DNA of 64,000 nucleotides from Billgrantia pellis (GCF_008297955.1 NZ_VTPY01000009.1:62001-126000), one strand, 5' to 3'. Positions 1 to 8,144 are shown, counted from the stretch's first letter. A program made the numbers and translations. The notes: generated from the sequence alone by a model not told the origin.

Positions 1-33
1 GAAGAGTTGCAGGACTTCCGAAACGATTTCCAT
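1..33 (-). CDS. tctA: TctA-type tripartite tricarboxylate transporter large membrane subunit (N-terminus only)
   Basis: Partial gene cut by the left edge. Reading leftward from an ATG at 31-33 the first codons give MEIVSEVLQLF, preceded at a good distance by an AGGTGA ribosome binding site. Its position directly after tctB on the same strand is where the 12-helix TctA permease subunit is normally found, and TctA proteins start with a similar short hydrophobic stretch. Only 11 codons are visible, so the call rests on gene order and the ribosome binding site. Confidence 0.6.
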   Translation of the reverse strand, partial: MEIVSEVLQLF

Positions 34-65
34 ACGTCACCTAGAACCTGGTTGAGCGGTCTGCA

Positions 66-566
66 TCAGAACGGCATCACCGGCAGTGGCACGTTCATGA
101 CGTTGACGAAGAGAAAGGTGACGAGCACCGGAAAGACGATGACCAGGCTGTACGCCCACCAGGTGCGCACCGGATGGGCGACGAACAGGATCAGCGTGGC
201 CAGGATGCCGCTGATTACCGCGCCGAACGTCTCGAACAGCGCCACATAGACCAATAGCGCCACCACCATCAGGCCGAAGCGTCGCCGCGGCCCCTTCTCG
301 ATGCGTCGCCCGTCCTCCTTGCCGGTGTTGTCAACGAGCAAGCCCTGCATGATCAGCAGGGCGGAAAAGCCGAGCAACAGCCAGCCCACGATGCGTGGCA
401 ACCAGCGCGGCGACATCATGGGGTTCTGCAGGACCGGCGGTTCGCCGATGTAGTTGGGCACCAGATAGAACAGCAGGACGGCGGAGGCAATCAGCAGGAC
501 GGCGCCCGCCAGGACGTCGCCCGGGTCCCGGATCGGCCCGCCACGCTTGTGATCGGGTGTCGACAT
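66..566 (-). CDS. tctB: TctB-type tripartite tricarboxylate transporter small membrane subunit
   Basis: Predicted 166-residue inner membrane protein with four to five hydrophobic segments (about residues 18-38, 58-76, 98-116, 120-134, 138-158), the usual size and topology of the TctB subunit (DUF1468). TctB partners with TctA to move a carboxylate delivered by the periplasmic TctC protein, driven by an ion gradient. The ATG at 566 was chosen over upstream in-frame starts because AGAGAGGTGG sits just before it. It follows tctC in the operon after a 74-bp gap that holds a stem-loop. Substrate unknown. Confidence 0.85.
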   Translation of the reverse strand: MSTPDHKRGGPIRDPGDVLAGAVLLIASAVLLFYLVPNYIGEPPVLQNPMMSPRWLPRIVGWLLLGFSALLIMQGLLVDNTGKEDGRRIEKGPRRRFGLMVVALLVYVALFETFGAVISGILATLILFVAHPVRTWWAYSLVIVFPVLVTFLFVNVMNVPLPVMPF

Positions 567-589
567 AGCCACCTCTCTGAGAAAACAGG

Positions 590-616
590 TGAGGCGAGGA
601 CACGGCCCTCGCCTCA
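590..616 (-). other. Intercistronic stem-loop between tctC and tctB
   Basis: A perfect 10-bp inverted repeat (590-599 with 607-616, loop of 7) lies in the short gap after the tctC stop codon and before the tctB ribosome binding site. On the minus strand it is followed shortly by a short T run (GTTTTC), so it could act as a partial terminator or as a 3' stabiliser of the tctC message. Either would give more binding protein than membrane subunits. Confidence 0.6.
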
Positions 617-640
617 TCGATCGCTGGGTCGGCCCAGGTG

Positions 641-1627
641 TTACTGGCGGATACCCGCCTCCTCGGCGACACCCTGCCAGCGCTCCACCTCGGCGGCGAT
701 GAACTGCTTGAACTCTTCACCGGCGACCTGGCCGGGCTCGGCGCCCAACTGGTTGGCGAAGTCGAGGAACTCTTCGCGCTGCATCACGGCCTCGAGAGCT
801 TCCTGCATGGCATCCTGCGCCTCCTGCGGGAAGGATTCGTGCGCGATCAGGCCGAACCAGGCGGTGGTGACGAACTGGTCGAGATTATAATCGCCCACTT
901 CGCGCAGGGTCGGCACGTCCGGCAGATGCTCGGAGCGCTCGGCGGAGGTCACGGCCAGTGCCTTGAGATCTCCGGACTTGATGTGCGAAAGCACGGTCGG
1001 CATGTTCTCGAACGACACGTCCACGTCACCGCCCAGCAGGGCCGGCAGCGCCGCGCCACTGCCGGCGAACGGCACGGCCGTCATGTTGGTCTCGGTCAGC
1101 GTCTTGAACAGTTCGCCCGACATGTGAATGGAACTGCCCACACCGCTGTGGCTGAAGGTCATGTTCTCTTCTCTTGCCGCCTCGACGAACGCTTCCACGC
1201 TGTCGTAGGGGCTGTCGGCCGGCACCACCATGACGTTGGGGATATCGATCAGGTTCTGCAGGAAAACGAAGTCCTCGACCGGATCGTAGGCCAGGTCGGG
1301 ATAGATCGCCGCACCGATGGTATGACCCGGGGACGCCATCAGGATGGTGTGGTCGACATCGCGACCGCCTCGCGCCAGGCGCCCGGTCGCCACGGTGGAG
1401 CCCGCGCCGGGGCGGTTCTCGACCACGACGTTGGCGTCCAGCTCCTCTTGGAGCAGATCGGCAACGCGACGGGACAGCACGTCAGTGGTACCGCCCGGCG
1501 CGTAGGGCACCACCAGACGCACATCGTCGGACGGCCACTCGTCGGCGTGTACCGTGGAGATGGAAGCCGCCATCGCCAGGCCGCCGCTGCACACCGCCAG
1601 GCTCGCTGCTTTCAGGAAATTCTTCAT
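641..1627 (-). CDS. tctC: TctC-type (Bug family) periplasmic solute-binding protein
   Basis: A 328-residue periplasmic binding protein of the tripartite tricarboxylate transporter (Bug) family. It has a Sec signal peptide ending near VHA (residue 28). The family motifs follow: VPYAPGGTTDVLSR near residue 40 and VVVENRPGAGSTVAT near residue 67. The ATG at 1627 has an AAAGGTGG ribosome binding site; the reading frame continues upstream but without signal-peptide character. First gene of a tctC-tctB-tctA operon, divergent from an IclR-type regulator. Bug proteins bind carboxylates such as citrate, glutarate or aromatic acids; which one cannot be read from sequence alone. Confidence 0.9.
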   Translation of the reverse strand: MKNFLKAASLAVCSGGLAMAASISTVHADEWPSDDVRLVVPYAPGGTTDVLSRRVADLLQEELDANVVVENRPGAGSTVATGRLARGGRDVDHTILMASPGHTIGAAIYPDLAYDPVEDFVFLQNLIDIPNVMVVPADSPYDSVEAFVEAAREENMTFSHSGVGSSIHMSGELFKTLTETNMTAVPFAGSGAALPALLGGDVDVSFENMPTVLSHIKSGDLKALAVTSAERSEHLPDVPTLREVGDYNLDQFVTTAWFGLIAHESFPQEAQDAMQEALEAVMQREEFLDFANQLGAEPGQVAGEEFKQFIAAEVERWQGVAEEAGIRQ

Positions 1628-1677
1628 CACGCCACCTTTACGATTGAAGCTTATTATCGATTGAGCCCGCTTGTATT

Positions 1678-1692
1678 GTTCGTTATACGGAC
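1678..1692. promoter_or_regulatory. Candidate IclR/PcaR-type operator between tctC and the regulator gene
   Basis: GTTCG-TTATA-CGGAC is a 5-5-5 inverted repeat with one mismatch between the arms. It lies in the 269-bp divergent region between tctC and the IclR gene. It closely resembles the PcaU/PobR type of site (GTTCG-N5-CGNAC), and the adjacent regulator belongs to that subfamily. A weaker half-site-like ATTCGCATTA follows. Function is inferred. Confidence 0.45.
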
Positions 1693-1896
1693 ATATATTC
1701 GCATTACAGACAGAGAGTACTTTGATCTCTCTTCGGCCAAAAACCCCGACTTTAGTCTTAACAGCACGCATCCCGCCGTTTTGGCGCTTTCTCGGCAAGC
1801 ACCGTCCCTTTTCCGTTCGCATATCGAACACCGATGCGTTATCGTCTGCGCCGCCTGCCTGGCACGAACCAGCCGCTGGAAAGGAGGATGTCTCCC

Positions 1897-2676
1897 ATGC
1901 AAGACGAAGTATTGAGCCCAGACGACCGCGACTTCGTGACCGCCCTGGCCAGTGGCCTGGAGGTCATTCTGGCGTTCGACGAGGCGCATCCGCGAATGAC
2001 GCTGAGCGAGGTGGCCGCCCGCACCGGGATGAACCGCGCCAAGGCGCGCCGCTTTTTGCTGACGCTGAATGCGCTGGGCTACGTAAGAAAGCAGGGCCGC
2101 TCCTTCGAGCTGGCACCCAAGGTGCTGCAGCTCGGCTATGCCTTCCTTTCTTCCAACAACTACCGCAGCGTCATTCAGCAGGTGCTGGAAGATATCACGG
2201 CGGAAATCGGTGAGTCGTCTTCGCTGGGAATCATGGAGGGCAACGACGTCGTCTACGTGGCGCGCTCGGCGGCGCGACACCGCCTGCTGGCCATCACTCT
2301 TTCGGTGGGCACGCGCCTGCCGGCGGCTCACACCTCGCTAGGCCGGGTGCTGCTCGCTCAACTGCCCGATGCCGAACTCGACGTCTTTCTCGAGAATGTC
2401 GTGCTCGAGCGATATACCGACAGGACCATCACCGACAAGGCGGAGCTCAAGCGGCGCATTCTCGAAGTGCGCCAGCAGGGCTATGGCATCGTCGACCAGG
2501 AGCTCGACTCGGGGCTGCGCTCGCTGGCGGTACCGGCCTTCGACACCAACGGCAAGCTGCTCGGTGGCATTAACATCAGCACCAATGCGGCTCGCGTGGA
2601 TTACGACACCTTGGTGAAGCGCTACCTGCCGCTGTTGCAGGAGAAGGCACGACAGATCCGCACCTCGGTCAGCTGA
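1897..2676 (+). CDS. IclR family transcriptional regulator, PcaR/PcaU/PobR type
   Basis: A 259-residue IclR-family regulator. The N-terminus contains a winged helix-turn-helix (about residues 15-75, with MTLSEVAARTGMNRAKARRF as recognition region). The C-terminal effector domain includes GTRLPAAHTSLGRVLLA and a conserved GLRSLAVPAFDTNGKLLGGINIS segment. The DNA-binding part is closest to the beta-ketoadipate regulators PcaR/PcaU/PobR. The start at 1897 was chosen because AAGGAGG at 1881-1887 is 9 nt away, whereas the ATG at 1888 abuts the ribosome binding site. It is divergent from tctCBA, so it most likely controls that transporter in response to its carboxylate or aromatic acid substrate. 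Confidence 0.9.
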   Translation: MQDEVLSPDDRDFVTALASGLEVILAFDEAHPRMTLSEVAARTGMNRAKARRFLLTLNALGYVRKQGRSFELAPKVLQLGYAFLSSNNYRSVIQQVLEDITAEIGESSSLGIMEGNDVVYVARSAARHRLLAITLSVGTRLPAAHTSLGRVLLAQLPDAELDVFLENVVLERYTDRTITDKAELKRRILEVRQQGYGIVDQELDSGLRSLAVPAFDTNGKLLGGINISTNAARVDYDTLVKRYLPLLQEKARQIRTSVS

Positions 2677-2688
2677 CGCCGCGCCCCG

Positions 2689-2865
2689 ATGATCAGCCTC
2701 TCCCCCCTGCTCGGGCTGCGCCAAGGCATGGAGGGAGTGACGACGGCCACGCTCATGGTGGCGACCCTCGCCTCCTTCCTTACCTTCAGCCTGCTCATCT
2801 GGAGCCTACAGGCTTCGGCCTGCTCGGGGCAGGTTAGGGAAAACACAACAGGCCGGGAGCCCTAA
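2689..2865 (+). CDS. Small hydrophobic ORF, 58 residues, function unknown
   Basis: Starts 12 bp after the IclR stop and encodes 58 residues with one strong membrane segment (about residues 20-43) and a short polar tail. The stop codon overlaps the end of the convergent gene on the minus strand. There is no clear ribosome binding site (the preceding bases are GC-rich without a GGAG core). It could be a translationally coupled membrane peptide, the eroded end of a transporter gene, or chance. I do not recognise a family. Confidence 0.25.
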   Translation: MISLSPLLGLRQGMEGVTTATLMVATLASFLTFSLLIWSLQASACSGQVRENTTGREP

Positions 2866-3326
2866 TCGGTCGCCTCGTCGGTACGGCCGATGTCTCCGCC
2901 ATCGCCTCGGCCGCCTTCCACCTCCTGCTCCATCTGCCCCGGCCGGATCGGCTGACGAGGCTCGTCGAGACCGGGATCCTCGACCCGATCGCGGGAAGTC
3001 GAATCGCCGTCGGCCGTCGTAGCGGAGCGATCACGGGAACCTTCGGCCTGGCGCTCCTGCGTGTCGGAGTCCGCGCCCGTGCCGTCCCCCGAGATCGGTT
3101 CGTCCACGGCACCGGTGCCGAGCATGTCTCGCTCCGGCGCATCCCGAGCGGTCCCGGCATCGTCCTCTCGCTCGGGCACCGTGCCGAGTGTCGGCTCACC
3201 CGGGGCCGAGCCGGAACCAGCGGAATTGCCCGGCGGCGGAGACGCATCCTGTGCCCATGCGCCCGAAGAGACACCGATAACGAGAACTGCGGCCAGGGGG
3301 CCTATCCATTTGCCTATGTACTTCAT
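2862..3326 (-). CDS. Secreted acidic low-complexity protein, function unknown
   Basis: 154 residues with a clear Sec signal peptide (MKYIGKWIGPLAAVLVIGVSSGAWAQ) followed by a polypeptide rich in Gly, Asp, Glu, Arg, Ser and Pro with no hydrophobic core, so probably disordered in the periplasm. A GGAGG ribosome binding site is well placed. It follows napC on the same strand after 33 bp that hold a stem-loop, so it may be the tail of the nap transcript or have its own control. The strongly acidic composition is usual for a halophile's exported protein. No domain recognised. Confidence 0.6.
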   Translation of the reverse strand: MKYIGKWIGPLAAVLVIGVSSGAWAQDASPPPGNSAGSGSAPGEPTLGTVPEREDDAGTARDAPERDMLGTGAVDEPISGDGTGADSDTQERQAEGSRDRSATTADGDSTSRDRVEDPGLDEPRQPIRPGQMEQEVEGGRGDGGDIGRTDEATD

Positions 3327-3339
3327 CCTTCGTCCTCCA

Positions 3340-3356
3340 GCCGAGCCCCGCTCGGC
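3340..3356 (-). other. Stem-loop just after napC
   Basis: A 7-bp GCCGAGC/GCTCGGC stem with a 3-nt loop begins three bases beyond the napC stop codon. There is no T run, so on the minus strand it is more likely a 3' stabiliser or weak terminator for the nap message than a strong terminator. Confidence 0.4.
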
Positions 3357-3359
3357 GCT

Positions 3360-3962
3360 TCATTCCCAGCCTTCGACGCCCGCCATGTCGGGAAGCTCAT
3401 GGGCAATCCCCTTGTGACAGGTGATGCAAGTGGCGTCGCCATCAATCAGCCCGCGCCGATGCGCCGCGGCCGCCCTGGAACTCTGCCGGGTGAAGTCCAT
3501 GGCACCTTCGTCGTGGCAGTTGCGGCATTCCAGCGAATCGTTGGCCTCGAAGCGACGCCACTCGCGCGAGGCCATCTCGAGACGGTGCTCAAGGAACTTC
3601 TCGCGGGTGTTGATGGTGCCGAAGATCTTGCCCCACACCTCCTTCGAGGCCTGCATCTTGCGCGCGATCTTGTCGGTCCAGTCGTGCGGCACGTGGCAGT
3701 CCGAGCAGACCGCCCTCACTCCCGAACGGTTGGTGAAGTGAATGGTCGGCTGGATCTCTTCATAAACGTTGGCCCGCATCTCGTGACAACTGATGCAGAA
3801 CCGCTCGGTATTGGTCGCCTCCATGGCGGTGTTGAAGCCGCCCCAGAACAGCACCCCGCCGATGAAGCCCCCCACGGTGAGAAACCCGAGGCTGAAATAG
3901 CCGCTGGGCGAATGGAAGACGCGCCAGAAGACCGAGAACAGGGTCTTGATACGTTTTATCAT
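3360..3962 (-). CDS. napC: NapC/NirT-family tetraheme cytochrome c quinol dehydrogenase
   Basis: 200-residue membrane-anchored cytochrome that oxidises the quinol pool and passes electrons to NapB/NapA in the periplasm. One N-terminal membrane anchor (about residues 22-42) precedes four CXXCH haem sites: CISCH 56-60, CSDCH 86-90, CRNCH 146-150 and CITCH 179-183. Length and haem spacing fit NapC. It is the last gene of napEFDABC, 10 bp after napB. With no napGH in the window, NapC is the expected quinol-oxidising route. Confidence 0.96.
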   Translation of the reverse strand: MIKRIKTLFSVFWRVFHSPSGYFSLGFLTVGGFIGGVLFWGGFNTAMEATNTERFCISCHEMRANVYEEIQPTIHFTNRSGVRAVCSDCHVPHDWTDKIARKMQASKEVWGKIFGTINTREKFLEHRLEMASREWRRFEANDSLECRNCHDEGAMDFTRQSSRAAAAHRRGLIDGDATCITCHKGIAHELPDMAGVEGWE

Positions 3963-3972
3963 TCAGCGGCCC

Positions 3973-4431
3973 TCACTCTTGCGTCTCGCGCCGCTGGCGG
4001 AGAATTTCGGCAACATCGACGAAACGGTTCTCGACCGCCAGCGGCGCGTCCGTCTGCGGCACGTGGCACTGGTTGCAGAAGTAGCGTCGCGGCGAGAGTT
4101 CGGCGAGGAAATTACCGTCTCGGTCCATGTAGTGGGTCACGCTGATCATCGGCGCCTGGGTGTCGCCGACCCGCTGCCGGCTGTGGCAGCTCATGCAGCG
4201 GTTGGCATTGAGATCGACCTGATAGTTGTCGATCTTGTGCGGGATGGTCGGCGGCTGCATCGGATAGGCCCGAATGCGCCGCAGGTCGTTGTTTTCGACG
4301 TTGTAGAGCGGCTCGGGAGTGCGCTCCTCGAGCAGCGGCACGTGGCCACGCATGGCATCGAGTTCGCCTTCCTGGGCGAGCGCCCCCAGGCTGGTTCCCA
4401 GGATGGCAATGGCGATAGCGATCGTTCGCAT
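3973..4431 (-). CDS. napB: Periplasmic nitrate reductase small subunit, diheme cytochrome c NapB
   Basis: 152-residue periplasmic diheme cytochrome that accepts electrons from NapC and feeds the NapA catalytic subunit. It has a signal peptide ending near ALAQ (residue 20) and two haem c sites, CMSCH 79-83 and CNQCH 119-123, with distal histidines available near residues 65 and 100. It lies 12 bp downstream of napA in the same operon. Size and haem spacing are standard for NapB. Confidence 0.96.
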   Translation of the reverse strand: MRTIAIAIAILGTSLGALAQEGELDAMRGHVPLLEERTPEPLYNVENNDLRRIRAYPMQPPTIPHKIDNYQVDLNANRCMSCHSRQRVGDTQAPMISVTHYMDRDGNFLAELSPRRYFCNQCHVPQTDAPLAVENRFVDVAEILRQRRETQE

Positions 4432-4443
4432 GGTTCCTCCCCC

Positions 4444-6939
4444 CTAGGCCGGTTCGATCCGGCAGGCGCACTTCTTGAAATCCGTCTGCTTGGAGATGGG
4501 ATCGGTGGCGTCCAGCGTGACCTTGTTGATCAACTGACTGGCATCGAACCAGGGCACGAACACCAGTCCCCTCGGCATGCGGTTGCGCCCACGCGTCTCG
4601 ACGCGGGAGAGCATCTCGCCGCGAGGGCTCACGATGCGCACCTCGCTGCCGCGACGCACGCCCAGTTCGCGGGCGTCCTGGGGATGCAGGTAGACCACCG
4701 CCTGGGGGAAGGCGCGGTGCAGTTCGGGCACGCGCCGGGTCATCGAGCCGGAGTGCCAATGCTCCAGCACCCGGCCGGTGACCAGCCACATGGGGAACTC
4801 TTCGTCAGGCGATTCGGCGGGCGGCTCGTAGGGCACGGCGTAGATGACGGCGCGGCCATCCTTGTGGCCGTAGAACTGGAAGTCGCGCCCCTCCTCCACA
4901 TAGGGATCGTACTCGCCGTTGTAGCGCCATAGCGTCTCCTGCCCGTCGACCACCGGCCAGCGCAGGCCGCGCTCCTCGTGATAGCGATCGAACGGGGCCA
5001 GATCGTGGGCCTTGCCGCGGGTGAACTTGGCGTACTCCTCGAACAGCCCCTTCTGCACGTAGAAGCCGAAGTGTCGGGCCTCGTCGTTGTCGTACTCTTC
5101 GTCGAGCTCGTCGAGGCCGAAGGCATCCACCTGGCCGTTGCGGAACAGCACGTCGAACATCGACTTGCCGCGGTACGCCGGGTTGGCCTCGAGCAGTTTC
5201 TCCGGCCACACCTCCTCGATCTGGAAGCGCTTGGAGAATTCCATCAACTGCCACAGGTCGGAGCGCGCTTCACCGGGCGCCTTGACCAGCTGGTGCCAGA
5301 ATTGGGTGCGCCGTTCGGCATTGCCGTAGGCGCCCTCCTTCTCGACCCACATCGCCGCGGGCAGGATCAGGTCGGCCAGCTCGGCGGTCACGGTGGGGTA
5401 GGCGTCGGAGACAACGATGAAGTTGTCGGGATTGCGGTAGCCGGGGTAGGTCTCTTCGACCAGGTTGGCCGCCGCCTGGACGTTGTTGTTGCACTGCACC
5501 CAGTAGACGTTGATATCGCCGTCCTTGAGCATGCGGTTTTGCAACACGGCATGCGCGCCTGGCTGCTCCTGGATGGTGCCCTCCGGCACCTTCCAGGCAT
5601 TCTCGGCGAAGCGACGGTGATCGGCATTGGTCACGACCATGTCGGCCGGCAGCCGGTGAGAGAAGGTACCGACCTCCCGCGCGGTGCCGCACGCCGAAGG
5701 CTGACCGGTCAGGGAGAAGGGACTGTTGCCCGGCGTGGATATCTTCCCGGTGAGCAGATGGATGTTGTAGATCATGTTGTTCGCCCAGACCCCACGGGTG
5801 TGCTGGTTGAATCCCATGGTCCAGAACGACATCACGCGCGTGTCGGGGTCGGCGTAGAGTTCGGCCAACTGGTCGAGCTGACGCTTGGGCACGCCGGAAA
5901 GCTCGGTCACGGTGTCGGCATCGTACTGCTGCAGGAATTCGCGGTAGCGCTCGAAGTCGATGTCGCGGGCGCCGGCCACGTCCTTGGCGTTCTCGGCGGC
6001 CAGCTCCAGACGATGCTCGGGGCGCAGTCCATAGCCGATGTCGACGTTGCCCTCCATGAAGCGCACGTGCTTGTCGACGAATTCCCAGTTCACCCGGTCG
6101 TTCTCGATGATGTAGCGCTGGATATAGTTGAGGATCGCCAGGTCCGCCTGGGGCGTGAAGACCATCGGCATGTCCGCCAGCTCGAAGGAACGGTGCTCGA
6201 AGGTGGAGAGCACCGCCACCTTGACGTGCGACGCCGAGAGCCGACGGTCGGTCACCCGGGTCCACAGGATGGGGTGCATCTCGGCCATGTTGGACCCCCA
6301 CAGCACGAAGGCATCGGCCGCCTCGATGTCGTCGTAGCAGCCCATCGGCTCGTCCATGCCAAAGGTTCGCATGAAGCCGAACACCGCCGACGCCATGCAG
6401 TGGCGCGCGTTGGGGTCGATATGGTTGGAGCGGAAACCGGCCTTCATCAGCTTATTGGCGGCGTAGCCCTCCCACACCGTCCACTGGCCGGAACCGAACA
6501 TGCCGATGCCCTGCGGGCCCTTCTCGCGCAGCACCGCCTTGTATTTCTCGGCCATGACGTCGAAGGCCTCGTCCCAGCTCACCGGAGTGAACTCGCCGTT
6601 CTTGTCGTATTCGCCGTCGATCTTGCGCAGCAGCGGCTGGGTGAGCCGGTCCTCGCCATACAGGATCTTGGACAGGAAATAGCCCTTGATGCAGTTGACG
6701 CCGCGATTGACCGGGGCATTGATGTCGGCGTGGGTGGCGACCACCTGATTGTCGCGTGTCGCCACGTTGACCCCGCAGCCCACGCCGCAGAAACGGCACG
6801 GCGCCTTCGACCATTTCAACTGGGACTGGCTGGCGTCGGTCACGACGTTCTGCGCCTGGGCCGTTGCGCTGATTCCTGCCGCCGCGCTGGCCGTCGCCGC
6901 CGCCGAGGCCTTGATGAAGTCACGTCGCGTCAGCGTCAT
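4444..6939 (-). CDS. napA: Periplasmic nitrate reductase catalytic subunit NapA
   Basis: 831-residue molybdopterin enzyme that reduces nitrate to nitrite in the periplasm. The N-terminus is a twin-arginine signal (TRRDFIKASA at residues 4-13) with an Ala-rich core. A [4Fe-4S] site follows, formed by Cys48, Cys51, Cys55 and Cys83 (CRFCGVGC...NRGVNC). Cys181 in NARHCMASAV is the expected molybdenum ligand. The C-terminal MoCo-dinucleotide domain is intact. Full length for the NapA family. Its start overlaps the end of napD, the chaperone that binds the NapA Tat signal. Confidence 0.98.
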   Translation of the reverse strand: MTLTRRDFIKASAAATASAAAGISATAQAQNVVTDASQSQLKWSKAPCRFCGVGCGVNVATRDNQVVATHADINAPVNRGVNCIKGYFLSKILYGEDRLTQPLLRKIDGEYDKNGEFTPVSWDEAFDVMAEKYKAVLREKGPQGIGMFGSGQWTVWEGYAANKLMKAGFRSNHIDPNARHCMASAVFGFMRTFGMDEPMGCYDDIEAADAFVLWGSNMAEMHPILWTRVTDRRLSASHVKVAVLSTFEHRSFELADMPMVFTPQADLAILNYIQRYIIENDRVNWEFVDKHVRFMEGNVDIGYGLRPEHRLELAAENAKDVAGARDIDFERYREFLQQYDADTVTELSGVPKRQLDQLAELYADPDTRVMSFWTMGFNQHTRGVWANNMIYNIHLLTGKISTPGNSPFSLTGQPSACGTAREVGTFSHRLPADMVVTNADHRRFAENAWKVPEGTIQEQPGAHAVLQNRMLKDGDINVYWVQCNNNVQAAANLVEETYPGYRNPDNFIVVSDAYPTVTAELADLILPAAMWVEKEGAYGNAERRTQFWHQLVKAPGEARSDLWQLMEFSKRFQIEEVWPEKLLEANPAYRGKSMFDVLFRNGQVDAFGLDELDEEYDNDEARHFGFYVQKGLFEEYAKFTRGKAHDLAPFDRYHEERGLRWPVVDGQETLWRYNGEYDPYVEEGRDFQFYGHKDGRAVIYAVPYEPPAESPDEEFPMWLVTGRVLEHWHSGSMTRRVPELHRAFPQAVVYLHPQDARELGVRRGSEVRIVSPRGEMLSRVETRGRNRMPRGLVFVPWFDASQLINKVTLDATDPISKQTDFKKCACRIEPA

Positions 6940-7216
6940 CGCTCACCTCCTCCCTCTCCTTATCCAGTTCCTCGGCGCTCTCCGCATGGTGATACACCAG
7001 ACTCACCGACAGCACGCCGGGCGCTCGCTGAAGTCCCTCGATGAATGCCACTATCTCGCGCTGCCCCGCCGTCTCCAGCAGCACCACCATCTTGCCGCAC
7101 GGGTCCGTGGCGTGAACCTCGACCCCATCATGCGCCTGGCAGTACAAGCCGATCTCCTCGATACGTTCAGGCCGGAGCTGCACGACGAGGCTCGATATAT
7201 GCACCTGAGCGTTCAT
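6920..7216 (-). CDS. napD: NapD, chaperone for the NapA Tat signal
   Basis: 98-residue cytoplasmic ferredoxin-fold protein that binds the NapA twin-arginine leader and holds the precursor until it has its cofactors. It begins with the family pattern VHISSLVVQLRPE and has a central GKMVVLLET strand. The 3' end overlaps napA by 20 bp, which suggests translational coupling of chaperone and client. The C-terminal 25 residues are charged and probably disordered. Confidence 0.93.
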   Translation of the reverse strand: MNAQVHISSLVVQLRPERIEEIGLYCQAHDGVEVHATDPCGKMVVLLETAGQREIVAFIEGLQRAPGVLSVSLVYHHAESAEELDKEREEVSDDADAT

Positions 7217-7219
7217 GTC

Positions 7220-7738
7220 TCATCCTGGGTACTGTGGTTGGCTGGTATGCGTGATAGCTGGACCGACTTCCATCGCCTGCGTGGGGCATACCGACACGCA
7301 GGCACCGCAGGCGGTGCATGCCTCGCCATCCACCGTAGGTTCGGGAACACGCTGCGCATTGAACGAAAAACGGATCGCGCCGGCTTCGCAGCTCTCACCG
7401 CAGCTTCGGCAGTAAACGCCTTGAAGACCCAGGCATGCCCGGCCGATCGTCGCGACATGTGACCAGGGCGGCTCCCGCTCGGCATCGCGAAAGACCGACT
7501 CTGCGCAGACATCCGCACAGGCACGGCAGAACGTGCACTCGCCGTGCTGAAAATCGATCCGGGGAAACCCGGCCTTGTCGCGCGTGATGATGCCCGTCTC
7601 ACAGGCACGAATGCAGTCGCCGCATTGGCTGCAATTCTTCGTAAAGAGCGGCTCGTCATGTGCCCAGGGCGGGCGCAGTGCAGGGGAGCCATCGAGGTGT
7701 CCACGCAGCAGCGCCCGTCGTGATGGATTCACGCCCAT
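7220..7738 (-). CDS. napF: NapF, cytoplasmic iron-sulfur protein of the nitrate reductase operon
   Basis: 172-residue ferredoxin-type protein with several [4Fe-4S] motifs: CSQCGDCIRAC at 36-46, CTFCRACADVC at 68-78, a Cys-rich middle segment (CRSCGESC) and CTACGACVSVCP near the end. NapF acts in the cytoplasm on NapA maturation. The start at 7738 is preferred to the upstream ATG at 7759 because AGGGGAG lies 6 nt before it. The MGVNPSRRALLRG start also fits the family, whose N-terminus carries a short basic segment. It lies between napE and napD. Confidence 0.92.
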   Translation of the reverse strand: MGVNPSRRALLRGHLDGSPALRPPWAHDEPLFTKNCSQCGDCIRACETGIITRDKAGFPRIDFQHGECTFCRACADVCAESVFRDAEREPPWSHVATIGRACLGLQGVYCRSCGESCEAGAIRFSFNAQRVPEPTVDGEACTACGACVSVCPTQAMEVGPAITHTSQPQYPG

Positions 7739-7832
7739 GTCGTCTCCCCTGGAGCCCATTGCTTTTTCTTGCTGTCACGTAATGGATTCTTTTTTTCGCT
7801 GCTCTGTTGCCAGAGCCTTTAGGGAAGCCTCG

Positions 7833-8036
7833 TTACCCCGGCGGCCCGGGTGGCCCGGTAAACATCTGGAATATCCACACGGCAAAGCCGTAGCCAGCGA
7901 CCACCAGCACGGCGAGGACCGGAAACAGGACGCCAGCGAGAAACAGAAAAACCAGTAATTCCCGCTTCTTCTGCTGACGGTCTTGATGAGGGTTAATTTC
8001 GTGCTGCGTGTCGCATTCGTCGGTCGTTCTTGGCAT
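7833..8036 (-). CDS. napE: NapE, small membrane protein of the nitrate reductase operon
   Basis: 67 residues with a charged N-terminus, a single membrane helix (about residues 27-55) and a short GPPGPPG tail. The ELLVFLFLAGVLFPVLAVLV and GYGFAVWIFQM stretches match the NapE family. It is the first gene of the nap operon, about 100 bp upstream of napF. Its molecular role is not established for the family. The 108-bp divergent region before it holds no FNR/Anr box that I can recognise. Confidence 0.85.
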   Translation of the reverse strand: MPRTTDECDTQHEINPHQDRQQKKRELLVFLFLAGVLFPVLAVLVVAGYGFAVWIFQMFTGPPGPPG

Positions 8037-8144
8037 GAATTTGGCACCGAAGCGTGACGTCTTGTACTACCGTAGGAAGCAAAGACGATTCGCGCAAACC
8101 GGCGCATACCGAGCCCGTCACCGCGGAAAGAATCGGAGTGAGAA

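Noticed and set aside
1654..2331. 225-codon minus-strand frame over the IclR gene
   Set aside because: Antisense shadow with no ribosome binding site; the plus-strand IclR gene has clear domains.
4978..7044. 688-codon plus-strand open frame antisense to napA
   Set aside because: A shadow frame from GC-rich codon bias; napA on the other strand has all its cofactor motifs and a Tat signal.
8037..8144. FNR/Anr or NarP site searched for upstream of napE
   Set aside because: No TTGAT-N4-ATCAA or paired NarP heptamer is visible; TACTACC/GTAGG is too weak to call.
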